Below, piece by piece: positions 1 through 6,603 of a stretch of 7,857 nt of DNA; positions within the stretch are counted from its first letter, which is position 1; every line of letters begins with the position of its first letter. The notes under the pieces are model-generated. The model worked only from the letters and a program-made list of their open reading frames with translations, had not been told where the DNA came from and did not search any database. The position numbers and the translations under genes are program-made. This DNA comes from an uncultured Magnetococcales bacterium. Its GTDB lineage: Bacteria; Pseudomonadota; Magnetococcia; Magnetococcales; Magnetaquicoccaceae. The stretch is taken from NCBI GenBank assembly GCA_903913345.1, contig CAIWLA010000676.1, forward strand, positions 1 to 7,857, in the 5' to 3' direction.

Positions 1-48
1 ATCAACCACCTCGGTGACGAGGTCATGAAGGTATTTGGAGTGTCGTGA
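1..48 (+). CDS. C-terminal end of an unidentified upstream gene (partial)
   Basis: Frame 1 is open from the window edge to a TGA at 46-48 and encodes INHLGDEVMKVFGVS. The stop overlaps the next gene's ATG in a TGATG junction, the usual sign of translational coupling. The reading frame was chosen because of that junction, and 15 residues cannot identify a family. If the next gene is a defence ATPase, this one could be its partner in the same operon, for example a nuclease or a restriction-modification subunit, but nothing visible here proves it. Confidence 0.5.
   Translation: MNHLGDEVMKVFGVS
37..40 (+). promoter_or_regulatory. Ribosome binding site setting the ATPase start at 48
   Basis: GGAG lies 7 nt before ATG 48, inside the end of the upstream gene. 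This spacing favours ATG 48 over the in-frame GTG at 45 (only 4 nt away) and over the ATG at 60 (19 nt away). Confidence 0.55.
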
Positions 49-1796
49 TGGAAGAATCCATGCGCATAACACGCCTGACCTTGAAAAATTTCAAGAGCAT
101 CCAGGAACAGGTATACGATTTCGGGCAGTTTGATCTGCTGGTTGGCCGCAACAACAGTGGCAAAAGCACGGTATTGCAATCCTTGGCCATTTGGCAATTT
201 TGCGTAAACCTGTTTCACCCATCTGATCGAAGCGGTTCCACGGGTATTCAGGTCGTACTGCCCAACTTCACAGCCCTGCCGTTGCCAGAATTCAATCTGC
301 TTTGGAAGGACAGGACAGATCGTGTTTGGCCCGTCATCGATGGCAAGAAAAAACAGGTGTTTATCCAGATTCAGATTCTGGTGCAATGGCGGTACGATAA
401 TGGCGAAGAGGCGGAGTTCGGCGTTGATCTGAGGTATCAATCGCCCCAAACCCTCTATGCCATTCCCTCTGGCGGATGGGAACGATTTCGCGCATGTGAA
501 ACCCGTGGAATGCCTAAAATCGTCTATATTCCACCCTTTTCTGGTCTGGAACCGGCCGAGAAGCGGCTGGACGTTGCACCCATTCGTCAGCAGGTGGGCA
601 AAGGGCAACCGGGCTGCGTGCTGCGTAATTTATTGTTGAGTGTATGCGCCCTGTCTGCCGATCAAACAGGGGGAGAGCGTACCAGCAAACGCCACGTACC
701 CACCAAAGAGTGGCAAGAACTGGCCAGGATGATCAAGCTGTGGTTTTCGGTGGATATTCACGAACCGATATACGATTCATCCAGAGACGTCTTCATCCGT
801 GTCGAATACAAACAGAATGGCAAGGACTATGACGTCATCGCCGGGGGAAGCGGTTTTCACCAAACGTTGACCTTGCTGGCTTTCCTGTACGGTTATCGGC
901 CCACAACGATGCTGATCGATGAACCGGATGCCCATTTGCACGCCAACCTGCAACGCGAACTGCTCGATTATTTCAAACAAAAATCCAATGAAACAGGGAT
1001 GCAATGCCTGATTGCCACCCATGCGGAAGAGTTCCTGCGCGGTGTGGATGCCAGCCAGATTGTCTCCCTGCTGGATCAGGTACCCAGGCGCATTGAGTCC
1101 ACGCCACAAGTGGTGCGGGCACTGGCGGATGTCTCCAATGAGGAAATCGATCGGCTTGGGCAATTTCCCTGCATTCTTTATGTGGAAGGTGCCAGCGACG
1201 AACGCATTCTGCGTGCCTGGGCCGATCAATGTGCTGCTCAAAATGTCATGAGCAAGGTGTTTTTCAAGAAGATGGGTGGCGGCAATAAAAAAGAGATGAA
1301 CGAGATGGCCAAAAAGCACTATGACGCGCTGCACCAGGTCATTCCAGGCGTGTCGCGAGTGGTGCTTTTCGATTATGACAGCAACGACAGCTTTCACCCA
1401 GACAAGGATAATCCGGCCATGGCAGAGTGGAGGCGTAAAAATATCGAAAACTACCTGTTGGTGCCCAGCGCATGGAAACGGGCTGTGACAAAAAAGATGG
1501 GATCTTTGTTGGCGGTCCCTCTGCTGGCGGTCATCGAGCAATTTTTTTCGGAACAGAACCTGAACCGGCCACCCAACCAGACCTGGCGGAGGATCACGGC
1601 AAACTGGTTCAGTGTCGTGGATGGCAAACGCATCCTGTTTGAAGAAGATGACTCGCTTTTCCATCGGTTACGCAATGCGGACCCAACCGTCACCCTGCTG
1701 CGTGAAGATATTGCCTTTGGCATGAAATCCGAGGAAATTCATGATGACGTGCATCATTTCATCGACAGGCTGTCACAACTGGTTGGAACCGCCTGA
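48..1796 (+). CDS. OLD-like ATPase: AAA/SMC-type ATP-binding domain plus C-terminal TOPRIM-like domain
   Basis: This 582-residue protein has the layout of the overcoming-lysogenization-defect (OLD) ATPase-nuclease class, which includes GajA of Gabija. The N-terminus (ITRLTLKNFKSIQ) is the typical RecF/SMC-like opening strand. Walker A is GRNNSGKST at residues 33-41. A signature-like AGGSGFHQ sits at 265-272. Walker B with the catalytic Glu is LIDEPDAHLH at 289-298, and the switch His lies in IATH at 322-325. After a linker, VEGASDE at 379-385 and DYD at 442-444 match the acidic TOPRIM motifs, followed by an R-KNIENYLL segment as in OLD/DUF4435-type TOPRIM regions. The protein is therefore likely cytoplasmic, ATP-regulated and DNA-acting, and metal-dependent nuclease activity is plausible. 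The gene overlaps its upstream neighbour by one base. Base composition looks more AT-rich than the downstream genes, suggesting acquisition by transfer. The fold is fairly certain. The role in phage defence is inferred from family habits. Confidence 0.88.
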   Translation: MEESMRITRLTLKNFKSIQEQVYDFGQFDLLVGRNNSGKSTVLQSLAIWQFCVNLFHPSDRSGSTGIQVVLPNFTALPLPEFNLLWKDRTDRVWPVIDGKKKQVFIQIQILVQWRYDNGEEAEFGVDLRYQSPQTLYAIPSGGWERFRACETRGMPKIVYIPPFSGLEPAEKRLDVAPIRQQVGKGQPGCVLRNLLLSVCALSADQTGGERTSKRHVPTKEWQELARMIKLWFSVDIHEPIYDSSRDVFIRVEYKQNGKDYDVIAGGSGFHQTLTLLAFLYGYRPTTMLIDEPDAHLHANLQRELLDYFKQKSNETGMQCLIATHAEEFLRGVDASQIVSLLDQVPRRIESTPQVVRALADVSNEEIDRLGQFPCILYVEGASDERILRAWADQCAAQNVMSKVFFKKMGGGNKKEMNEMAKKHYDALHQVIPGVSRVVLFDYDSNDSFHPDKDNPAMAEWRRKNIENYLLVPSAWKRAVTKKMGSLLAVPLLAVIEQFFSEQNLNRPPNQTWRRITANWFSVVDGKRILFEEDDSLFHRLRNADPTVTLLREDIAFGMKSEEIHDDVHHFIDRLSQLVGTA

Positions 1797-1936
1797 TGGA
1801 ATTGCCGCATCGCCGATACCTTCACGGGCAGCCTCGCCCGACACCAGAAATGGCCGAAACGATGATCAAGGCCGGGAAGGCAAAAGGGGAAAGAAGGACA
1901 TGGAGGCCGACCAATCGCTTTTTTCTTTTACGGTGA
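1796..1936 (+). CDS. Possible 46-residue basic small protein
   Basis: An open frame begins at ATG 1796, whose first base is the last base of the ATPase stop codon (a TGATG junction). GGAA at 1785-1788 precedes it by 7 nt, the same geometry as at the ATPase start. It runs to a TGA at 1934-1936. The peptide begins MELPHRRYLHGQPRPTP and is rich in Arg, Lys and Pro, with no membrane segment or recognisable motif. It may be a small coupled partner of the ATPase, the stump of a longer lost gene, or a chance frame. No family is recognised. The call rests only on the start-site context. Confidence 0.3.
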   Translation: MELPHRRYLHGQPRPTPEMAETMIKAGKAKGERRTWRPTNRFFLLR

Positions 1937-2048
1937 AGGGTTGCCTCTGGTAGTCTGTTCGGGTAGAGAGAGAGGGTATCGGATGGACCAAAGGGACCGG
2001 GACCGTCGGCGATCGGGCGTTATTCTAAAATGGTATAGGAACAAGGGC

Positions 2049-2666
2049 ATGATAAGACAAAAACTGGTCATTTATCTCATTGTCGGCTGGTCTGGATATT
2101 TTGTGATGGCACTGGAGTTGCTGGGCGGACGGGCCTTGGCACCCTATTTTGGCACCGGGATATACATATGGGGTGCCATCATCACGCTGTTCATGCTCTC
2201 CCTCTCGATTGGCTATCTGTTGGGCGGCCATTTTTCTGCCCGCCAACCCAATCTGCGCAAGCTGAGTCTGATCCTGGGGGCCGCCACCCTGGCCGCGTTG
2301 CCCTGTGCAGTCGGCTCCAATTTTATTCTGGAACGGGTCTTCGACGCCGTCCCCGATCCCCGCTACGGTGCCCTGCTGGCCTCCATTGCCCTCTTTTTTC
2401 TGCCGATCACCATCTCTGGTGCCGTCTCCCCCTATGGCATCCGGCTGCTGGTGGAGGGGCTGGGCACCTCCGGCAAGGTGGCCGGCAATGTCTTTTTCAT
2501 CTCCACCTTCGGCAGTGCCGCCGGGACTCTGCTCACCTCCTTTTACCTGGTGCTGCTCTTTGAATTGGACCAACTGTTCTACGGCATGATGTTGATCTCC
2601 ATCCTGGTCGCCACCCTGGGCATCCTGATGGATGGCGGAAAGAAGGAGCCGGTCCGTGCGCATTAA
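2049..2666 (+). CDS. Six-helix membrane protein, N-terminal half of a split MFS/spermidine-synthase-type protein
   Basis: This 205-residue hydrophobic protein resembles the membrane half of proteins annotated 'fused MFS/spermidine synthase'. The opening helix ends in ALELLGGRALAPYFG, a signature-like stretch of that family. About six membrane helices are visible: roughly residues 5-27, 38-60, 68-90, 100-125, 138-160 and 165-190. Basic loops (SARQPNLRK and the KKEPVR tail) suggest that both ends are cytoplasmic. The ATG at 2049 has AGGAA 7 nt upstream and matches the family's usual start. An in-frame ATG at 1983 with AGAGGG 6 nt upstream would add 22 basic residues and cannot be excluded. The stop lies inside the next gene, which supplies the synthase-like domain. 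The transported or bound substrate is unknown, and true MFS membership is doubtful at this length. Confidence 0.75.
   Translation: MIRQKLVIYLIVGWSGYFVMALELLGGRALAPYFGTGIYIWGAIITLFMLSLSIGYLLGGHFSARQPNLRKLSLILGAATLAALPCAVGSNFILERVFDAVPDPRYGALLASIALFFLPITISGAVSPYGIRLLVEGLGTSGKVAGNVFFISTFGSAAGTLLTSFYLVLLFELDQLFYGMMLISILVATLGILMDGGKKEPVRAH
2643..2648 (+). promoter_or_regulatory. Ribosome binding site setting the GTG start at 2656
   Basis: AAGGAG lies exactly 7 nt before GTG 2656, within the end of the membrane-protein gene. The alternative ATG at 2632 has no purine-rich site before it. The GTG start also places the hydrophobic segment at the very N-terminus, as a signal peptide requires. Confidence 0.6.
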
Positions 2667-3531
2667 AGGTTGGTTACCCCTTCTCTGTTGCCTCATGGCT
2701 CCGGCCTCTGCCTCTGCCGTGGATATTCACCACGAAAAATCCCTCTATCGCAACATTCTCGTCTATGAGGAGAACGGGTTGCGCTGCATGAAATTCGGAC
2801 GGCACGATACGGGCCGACAGACCTGCATCTCCCTGTCCGATCCCGATGCCCTGGTCTTCAATCCCCCGAAAATGTTGTTGAGTGCCTTGTATCTGAAACC
2901 GAATCCGAAAAGTGTGCTGGTCATTGGGCTGGGGGGCGGCACCGTTTCGGTGGCCCTGCAAAAGATGTACCCGGAGATGCCCATCGACTGCGTGGAGATC
3001 GATCCCGCCGTCGTCCGGGTGGCGGGGAAATTTTTCGACTTTATCCCCGGAAAAAAGATGAACGTCTTCACCGAGGATGGTCGTGTCTTTGTCAAGCGGG
3101 CATTGAAACAACAGCATAAATATGATCTGATCATTCTGGATGCCTTCGACAACATATCGGTCCCGGAACATATGACGACCCGAGAATTTTTGACGGAGGT
3201 CAAGGACTTGCTCCAACCGGACGGGGTGATCGCGGCCAACACCTTTTCAGCCGGTCGCTTTCATGCCTCCGAATCGGCCACCTATTTTGCCGTCTTTGGA
3301 CCCTTTTACAACCTGCAAAAGAACAATCGGGTCATCCTCTCGAAAAAGGACGGTTTGCCGGGCATGAGCGAAATCGAGCACAATGCCGACCTGGTGGAAG
3401 GACGTTTGAAACCCTTTTCCATCGGCAAGGATTGGCTGCTTCCCCTGATCTCGACGGATGTGCAGTGGCCAGAGAATACGCGGCTTCTCACGGACCAGTA
3501 CTCCCCGGCCAACTTGTTGAATGGCCTGTAA
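2656..3531 (+). CDS. Spermidine-synthase-like Rossmann protein with a signal peptide
   Basis: This 291-residue protein starts at a GTG overlapping the upstream stop by 11 nt. Residues 1-24 form a signal peptide: a basic start (RIKGW), a hydrophobic core and a likely cleavage after ASASA. The mature part carries a spermidine synthase/SAM-binding Rossmann domain: nucleotide loop GLGGGT at 91-96, ribose-binding EIDP at 114-117, DGR-FV, and LDAFD at 161-165 where aminopropyltransferases have a catalytic Asp motif. The C-terminus ends in TDQYSPANLLN, a stretch I recall from homologues of this split family. True spermidine synthases are cytoplasmic with a different N-terminal substrate-binding part, so aminopropyl transfer is doubtful and the substrate is unknown. 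Two cysteines near the N-terminus (LRCMKF and RQTCIS) could pair as a disulfide outside the cytoplasm. It probably acts with the membrane protein encoded just upstream. Confidence 0.8.
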   Translation: MRIKGWLPLLCCLMAPASASAVDIHHEKSLYRNILVYEENGLRCMKFGRHDTGRQTCISLSDPDALVFNPPKMLLSALYLKPNPKSVLVIGLGGGTVSVALQKMYPEMPIDCVEIDPAVVRVAGKFFDFIPGKKMNVFTEDGRVFVKRALKQQHKYDLIILDAFDNISVPEHMTTREFLTEVKDLLQPDGVIAANTFSAGRFHASESATYFAVFGPFYNLQKNNRVILSKKDGLPGMSEIEHNADLVEGRLKPFSIGKDWLLPLISTDVQWPENTRLLTDQYSPANLLNGL

Positions 3532-3543
3532 ATGAGGGGATGG

Positions 3544-3560
3544 ATCATCCTTTGGATGAT
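3544..3560 (+). other. Stem-loop after the spermidine-synthase-like gene
   Basis: ATCATCC at 3544-3550 and GGATGAT at 3554-3560 form a perfect 7-bp stem with a TTT loop, 12 nt after the stop codon. No T-run follows, so this is not a classical intrinsic terminator. It may protect the 3' end of the message or belong to the adjacent repeat-like element. Confidence 0.5.
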
Positions 3561-3563
3561 AAC

Positions 3564-3604
3564 GGGGGCTTCGCCCCTGGACCCCACCGGAGGAGATAAT
3601 CTCC
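3564..3604 (+). repeat. GC-rich palindromic element, probably a dispersed intergenic repeat
   Basis: Two further hairpins follow within 41 bases. GGGGC TTC GCCCC at 3565-3577 has an extra G-T pair possible at its base. GGAGAT and ATCTCC at 3592-3604 surround a single A, so about 5 bp form in practice. CCTGGACCCC lies between them and CCCCCGAACCCCC follows. Compact elements of this sort recur between genes in several alphaproteobacteria-like genomes. Only one copy is visible here, so the call as a repeat is inference. Confidence 0.4.
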
Positions 3605-3640
3605 CCCGAACCCCCTTGAACAAGAACGAATTTTTGCGCC

Positions 3641-5134
3641 ATGAATGACGGAATGGTGTCACAGGCGTTCGCCCTCTGCGCCGATGGTCGGGTTGCCGAG
3701 TCCCTGGCCCTGGCCGAGTCGCTCATGGCCAACGCCGGACCGAATGCCGCTCTGCTGAATCTGGCGGCCATTTGCGCCATGCAGGCAGGCGATCTGGCCA
3801 AGGCCAGCTCCTATTGGCAACCCCTCCTGGAGGGGGAGAGACCGGATCCGGCCGTGCTGAATCTCGCGGCGGTCTGCCATATGGCCTTGGACCATCCGGT
3901 CGAGGCCCAATCCCTCTGGGAGCAGGCCCTGGCCATCCAGCCGGACCATGCCGATGCCCTCTATAATCTGGGCCATCTGCTGCAAACCATGCACCGTTTT
4001 GAGGCAGCAGAGGCCGCCTATCGACAATTGTTGACCCACCACCCAGACCATGCCAATGGCCACTACGCCCTGGGCCTGTTTCTGTACCGACGGAAACGGT
4101 TTGCCGAGGCCGAGGAGGCCTACCAACGCGCACTCCAGATCCAACCGGACCACGAAGAGGCCCAATGGTATCTGGGGGTATTATACCTCTCTCTGGGCCG
4201 TTTTCAGGCCGGTTGGCCCTTGTACGAGGCCCGCCATCCCCCCAACCGACCGGAACGGGTCGCAGCCCTCATCGACAGTGGCTCTCCCAGGTGGAACGGC
4301 GAGCCGTTGGCAGGCCGCTCCCTGTTGCTGGTGGCCGAACAGGGGTTGGGGGATCAGATCCAGTTTTGCCGTTATGCGGCCACCTTGAAGGCCAGGGGCG
4401 TCACCCAACTCACCCTGGTCTGTGCGGCCCCACTGGAGACCCTGTTCGCCGCGCTGGCCGGGGTGGACCGGGTGCTGGTGCAGTCGGAAACCCGCCGGTA
4501 TCCACCACACGATTTTTGGGCGTTTTACCTCTCCATCCCCTTTCATCTGGCCACCACGCTGGAGACCATCCCGAACCGGATACCCTATTTGATGGCCCCG
4601 GAGGCGCGTCTCGCCCACTGGAAAGGCCGCCTGCCCCCGGACGGTTTCCGGGTGGGATTGGTCTGGAAAGGCAATCTGCAAAACCGGAAAGGTCTCCATC
4701 GTTCCCTGCCCGGTCTGCACCTCCTGGCCCCCCTGTGGTCGGTGCCGGGTATTACGTTCATCAGCTTGCAAAAAGGTGAGGGAGAAGAGGATGCCCGGAA
4801 TGCCCCGCCCGAACAACCTCTCCTGCCTCTGGGCGAAACCATCCGGGATTGCGCAGACACCGCCGCCATCGTGGCCCAACTGGATCTGGTGATCAGCATC
4901 GATTCCGCCGTTGCCCATCTCGCCGGGGCGGTGGGCAAACCGTGTTGGATACTGCTGCCCCATTGGGGGACCGATTGGCGTTGGTTGCACGACCGCTCCG
5001 ACTCCCCCTGGTATCCGGGGATGGTCCGCCTCTTTCGCCAGACCCGCCCGGATGATTGGCCGGGGGTCATCCAACAGGTGACAGAGGCCCTGGCCGATAG
5101 AGTTCAGACGACCCGGCCATCCGCCAACCCCTGA
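3641..5134 (+). CDS. TPR-repeat protein with a C-terminal GT9/OGT-like glycosyltransferase domain
   Basis: This 497-residue protein has two parts. Roughly residues 5-205 hold about six TPR units. The clearest are around 72-175, where units end in IQPDHAD, HHPDHAN and IQPDHEE at 34-residue spacing. From about residue 220 a glycosyltransferase-like domain begins with the hallmark WNGEPLAGRSLL and EQGLGDQIQF (233-242). It continues through GLVWKGN and the donor-binding-type ISIDSAVAHLAGAVGKP at 419-435, and ends in a WYP-M-LFRQ segment. This arrangement is common in proteobacterial TPR proteins related to ADP-heptose:LPS transferases and O-GlcNAc transferase. It probably glycosylates a protein or envelope glycan using a nucleotide-sugar, and neither acceptor nor sugar can be read from the sequence. 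No membrane segment or signal peptide is seen. The start is uncertain: ATG 3641 lacks a good ribosome site, and ATG 3653 is an alternative. Confidence 0.85.
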   Translation: MNDGMVSQAFALCADGRVAESLALAESLMANAGPNAALLNLAAICAMQAGDLAKASSYWQPLLEGERPDPAVLNLAAVCHMALDHPVEAQSLWEQALAIQPDHADALYNLGHLLQTMHRFEAAEAAYRQLLTHHPDHANGHYALGLFLYRRKRFAEAEEAYQRALQIQPDHEEAQWYLGVLYLSLGRFQAGWPLYEARHPPNRPERVAALIDSGSPRWNGEPLAGRSLLLVAEQGLGDQIQFCRYAATLKARGVTQLTLVCAAPLETLFAALAGVDRVLVQSETRRYPPHDFWAFYLSIPFHLATTLETIPNRIPYLMAPEARLAHWKGRLPPDGFRVGLVWKGNLQNRKGLHRSLPGLHLLAPLWSVPGITFISLQKGEGEEDARNAPPEQPLLPLGETIRDCADTAAIVAQLDLVISIDSAVAHLAGAVGKPCWILLPHWGTDWRWLHDRSDSPWYPGMVRLFRQTRPDDWPGVIQQVTEALADRVQTTRPSANP

Positions 5135-5202
5135 TTCCACACCATCCATCTGTATGAAGCAGGCCATTCTCCCCTTTTTGGGCACACTGCGTTACATTTT
5201 GA

Positions 5203-5230
5203 TTGACTTGTGCATCGATACGTGGATAAT
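5203..5230 (+). promoter_or_regulatory. Sigma70-type promoter for coaBC
   Basis: TTGACT at 5203-5208 (5 of 6 to the -35 consensus) and GATAAT at 5225-5230 (5 of 6 to the -10) are separated by 16 bp, in the 134-nt gap between the glycosyltransferase gene and coaBC. Transcription would begin near 5237, leaving a leader of about 30 nt. An alternative -10, TAATTC at 5227, has an 18-bp spacer. Confidence 0.6.
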
Positions 5231-5255
5231 TCACTCCAACCTGGGTAGTCGTCAA

Positions 5256-5263
5256 AAGGAAGG
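5256..5263 (+). promoter_or_regulatory. Ribosome binding site setting the coaBC start at 5269
   Basis: AAGGAAGG ends 5 nt before GTG 5269. The upstream in-frame GTG at 5263 overlaps this site and is too close to use it, so the later GTG is preferred. Confidence 0.55.
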
Positions 5264-5268
5264 TGATC

Positions 5269-6576
5269 GTGGGGTTTTGGTCCGGTAAATATGTGGCAGT
5301 GGCGGTTGGCGGTGGCATTGCCGCGTACAAGACATTGGAACTGTTGCGCCTGTTGCGCGAAGAGGGTGCCCGTCTGGTGGTGATCGCCACAGCCGCCGCC
5401 CTCCACTTTGTCACCCCATTGACCCTGCAAGCCCTTTCCGGGCATGTCGTGCGGAGCGATCTGTTCACGCCGAACGAGGCCGATGGCATGGATCATATCC
5501 GCCTGGCCCAGGAGGTGGATCTGCTGATCGTCGCCCCGGCAACGGCGGATCTGATGGCGCGCATGGTGGGCGGACATGGCGATGATCTGCTCACTGCCCT
5601 GTTGCTGGCCCGCACGGGACCGGTCCTGCTGGCCCCGGCGATGAACTCCGCCATGTGGGCACATCCGGCCACGCAACGCAATGTGGTTCAATTGCAGGCC
5701 GATGGCATCACCCTGGTCGGACCGGAATATGGTCCGTTGGCCTGTGGCGATCAGGGTCAGGGACGCATGGCAGAGGTGGCACACCTGATGGAATGCGGGC
5801 GACGCCTGCTCTCCCCCAAACCCTGGCAGGGGCGGCACCTGCTGATGACGGCCGGACCCACCCAGGAAGATCTGGACCCGGTGCGTTATCTCTCCAACCG
5901 CTCCAGTGGTCGCATGGGTTGGGCCATTTGCACGGCGGCACTGCGGGCCGGTGCCCGCGTGACATTGATTCACGGACCGGTGGCCATGCCCGCCCCCTGG
6001 GGGGCCGAGGCCATCGCCGTGCAGTCCGCTCAACACATGTATGAGGCCACAGTGGCGGCCTGGGAACAATGGACTCTCCATCCACCCCTCCTGACGGTCG
6101 CCATCCTGACCGCAGCGGTGGCCGATTTTCGTCCGACCACCCGCCAGGAAAGCAAGATCAAAAAGGAGGCCACGGCATCACACGCCCTGACCTCTCTGAG
6201 TCTGACCCCCAATCCCGATATTCTGGAAAGCCTGGCCACGCGGGCCAAGGCCATGGCGCAGAGCAATCGGTCCCCGCCCCTGGTGGTGGGATTTGCCGCC
6301 GAAACCGGCACAGGGTCGGACCCGGAGGCGATCCACACCCTGGCACGGGAAAAACGGGCACGCAAGGGGTGTGATCTCCTGGTGGTCAACGATGTATCGG
6401 CCCCCGGATGCGGCTTTGGCAGCCCGACCAACCGGGTCACCCTGCTGCATCGCTCCGGTCACGAAGAGGCATGGCCGCTGTTGGACAAGGAAGAGGTGGG
6501 AGAACGGTTGTTGCATTATCTGCACAACCTGTGCACAGGGCGCGATGCATCTCCCCCCTCTGATGATTTTTCGTAA
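5269..6576 (+). CDS. coaBC: Bifunctional phosphopantothenoylcysteine decarboxylase / phosphopantothenate-cysteine ligase
   Basis: CoaBC makes 4'-phosphopantetheine for coenzyme A. The CoaB part ligates cysteine to 4'-phosphopantothenate using CTP, and the CoaC part decarboxylates the product with FMN. The protein is cytoplasmic, about 435 residues, a normal length. The N-terminal flavoprotein domain shows GGGIAAYK near the start, the catalytic His76 in MDHIRLA, APAMNSAMW at 122-130 and the active-site-lid Cys159 in ACGDQGQGRM. The ligase domain begins at TAGPTQEDLDP (194-204) and continues with SNRSSGRMG (209-217), including Asn210 of the acyl-cytidylate step. AAVADF and the Lys-rich KIKK (296-299) follow, then NPDIL. 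All key residues are present, so it should be active. It stands alone behind its own promoter, 27 nt ahead of the Rrf2 gene. The step uses cysteine, which fits loosely with the cysteine genes downstream. Confidence 0.95.
   Translation: MGFWSGKYVAVAVGGGIAAYKTLELLRLLREEGARLVVIATAAALHFVTPLTLQALSGHVVRSDLFTPNEADGMDHIRLAQEVDLLIVAPATADLMARMVGGHGDDLLTALLLARTGPVLLAPAMNSAMWAHPATQRNVVQLQADGITLVGPEYGPLACGDQGQGRMAEVAHLMECGRRLLSPKPWQGRHLLMTAGPTQEDLDPVRYLSNRSSGRMGWAICTAALRAGARVTLIHGPVAMPAPWGAEAIAVQSAQHMYEATVAAWEQWTLHPPLLTVAILTAAVADFRPTTRQESKIKKEATASHALTSLSLTPNPDILESLATRAKAMAQSNRSPPLVVGFAAETGTGSDPEAIHTLAREKRARKGCDLLVVNDVSAPGCGFGSPTNRVTLLHRSGHEEAWPLLDKEEVGERLLHYLHNLCTGRDASPPSDDFS
6521..6535 (+). promoter_or_regulatory. 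Perfect dyad upstream of the Rrf2 gene, possible operator
   Basis: TGCACA (6521-6526), ACC, TGTGCA (6530-6535) form a 15-bp perfect inverted repeat inside the last codons of coaBC, about 69 nt before the Rrf2 start codon. Rrf2-family dimers bind dyads near their own genes, so autoregulation is possible. It may equally be chance, and no convincing promoter lies next to it. Confidence 0.25.
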
Positions 6577-6603
6577 CCGCCCAATGGGCAAGGAAGATAA
6601 AAA

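Noticed and set aside
777..1664. A 295-codon open frame on the minus strand
   Set aside because: It lies wholly opposite the well-supported ATPase gene, has no recognisable motifs, and reads as the His/Gln-rich mirror of that gene.
1906..1930. Possible intrinsic terminator at the T-rich run after the ATPase
   Set aside because: The run GCTTTTTTCTTTT is present but I could find no GC-rich inverted repeat directly before it.
1741..1953. A 70-codon + strand frame starting inside the ATPase gene
   Set aside because: It begins within the ATPase in another frame and has no ribosome site. The coupled frame at 1796 is better placed.
2019..2031. AT-rich TATTCTAAAAT as a -10 element for the membrane-protein gene
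   Set aside because: No acceptable -35 hexamer lies 16-18 bp upstream, and the sequence would fall inside the gene if the 1983 start is used.
4181..6081. Long minus-strand open frames opposite the glycosyltransferase and coaBC genes (334 and 325 codons)
   Set aside because: They are reverse-strand shadows of GC-rich coding sequence. Their Gly/Gln/His-rich translations match no family, while the + strand frames carry complete conserved motifs.
6579..6589. Small hairpin GCCC-AAT-GGGC between coaBC and the Rrf2 gene
   Set aside because: Only 4 bp with no T-run. Too weak for a terminator, and it lies just before a good ribosome binding site.
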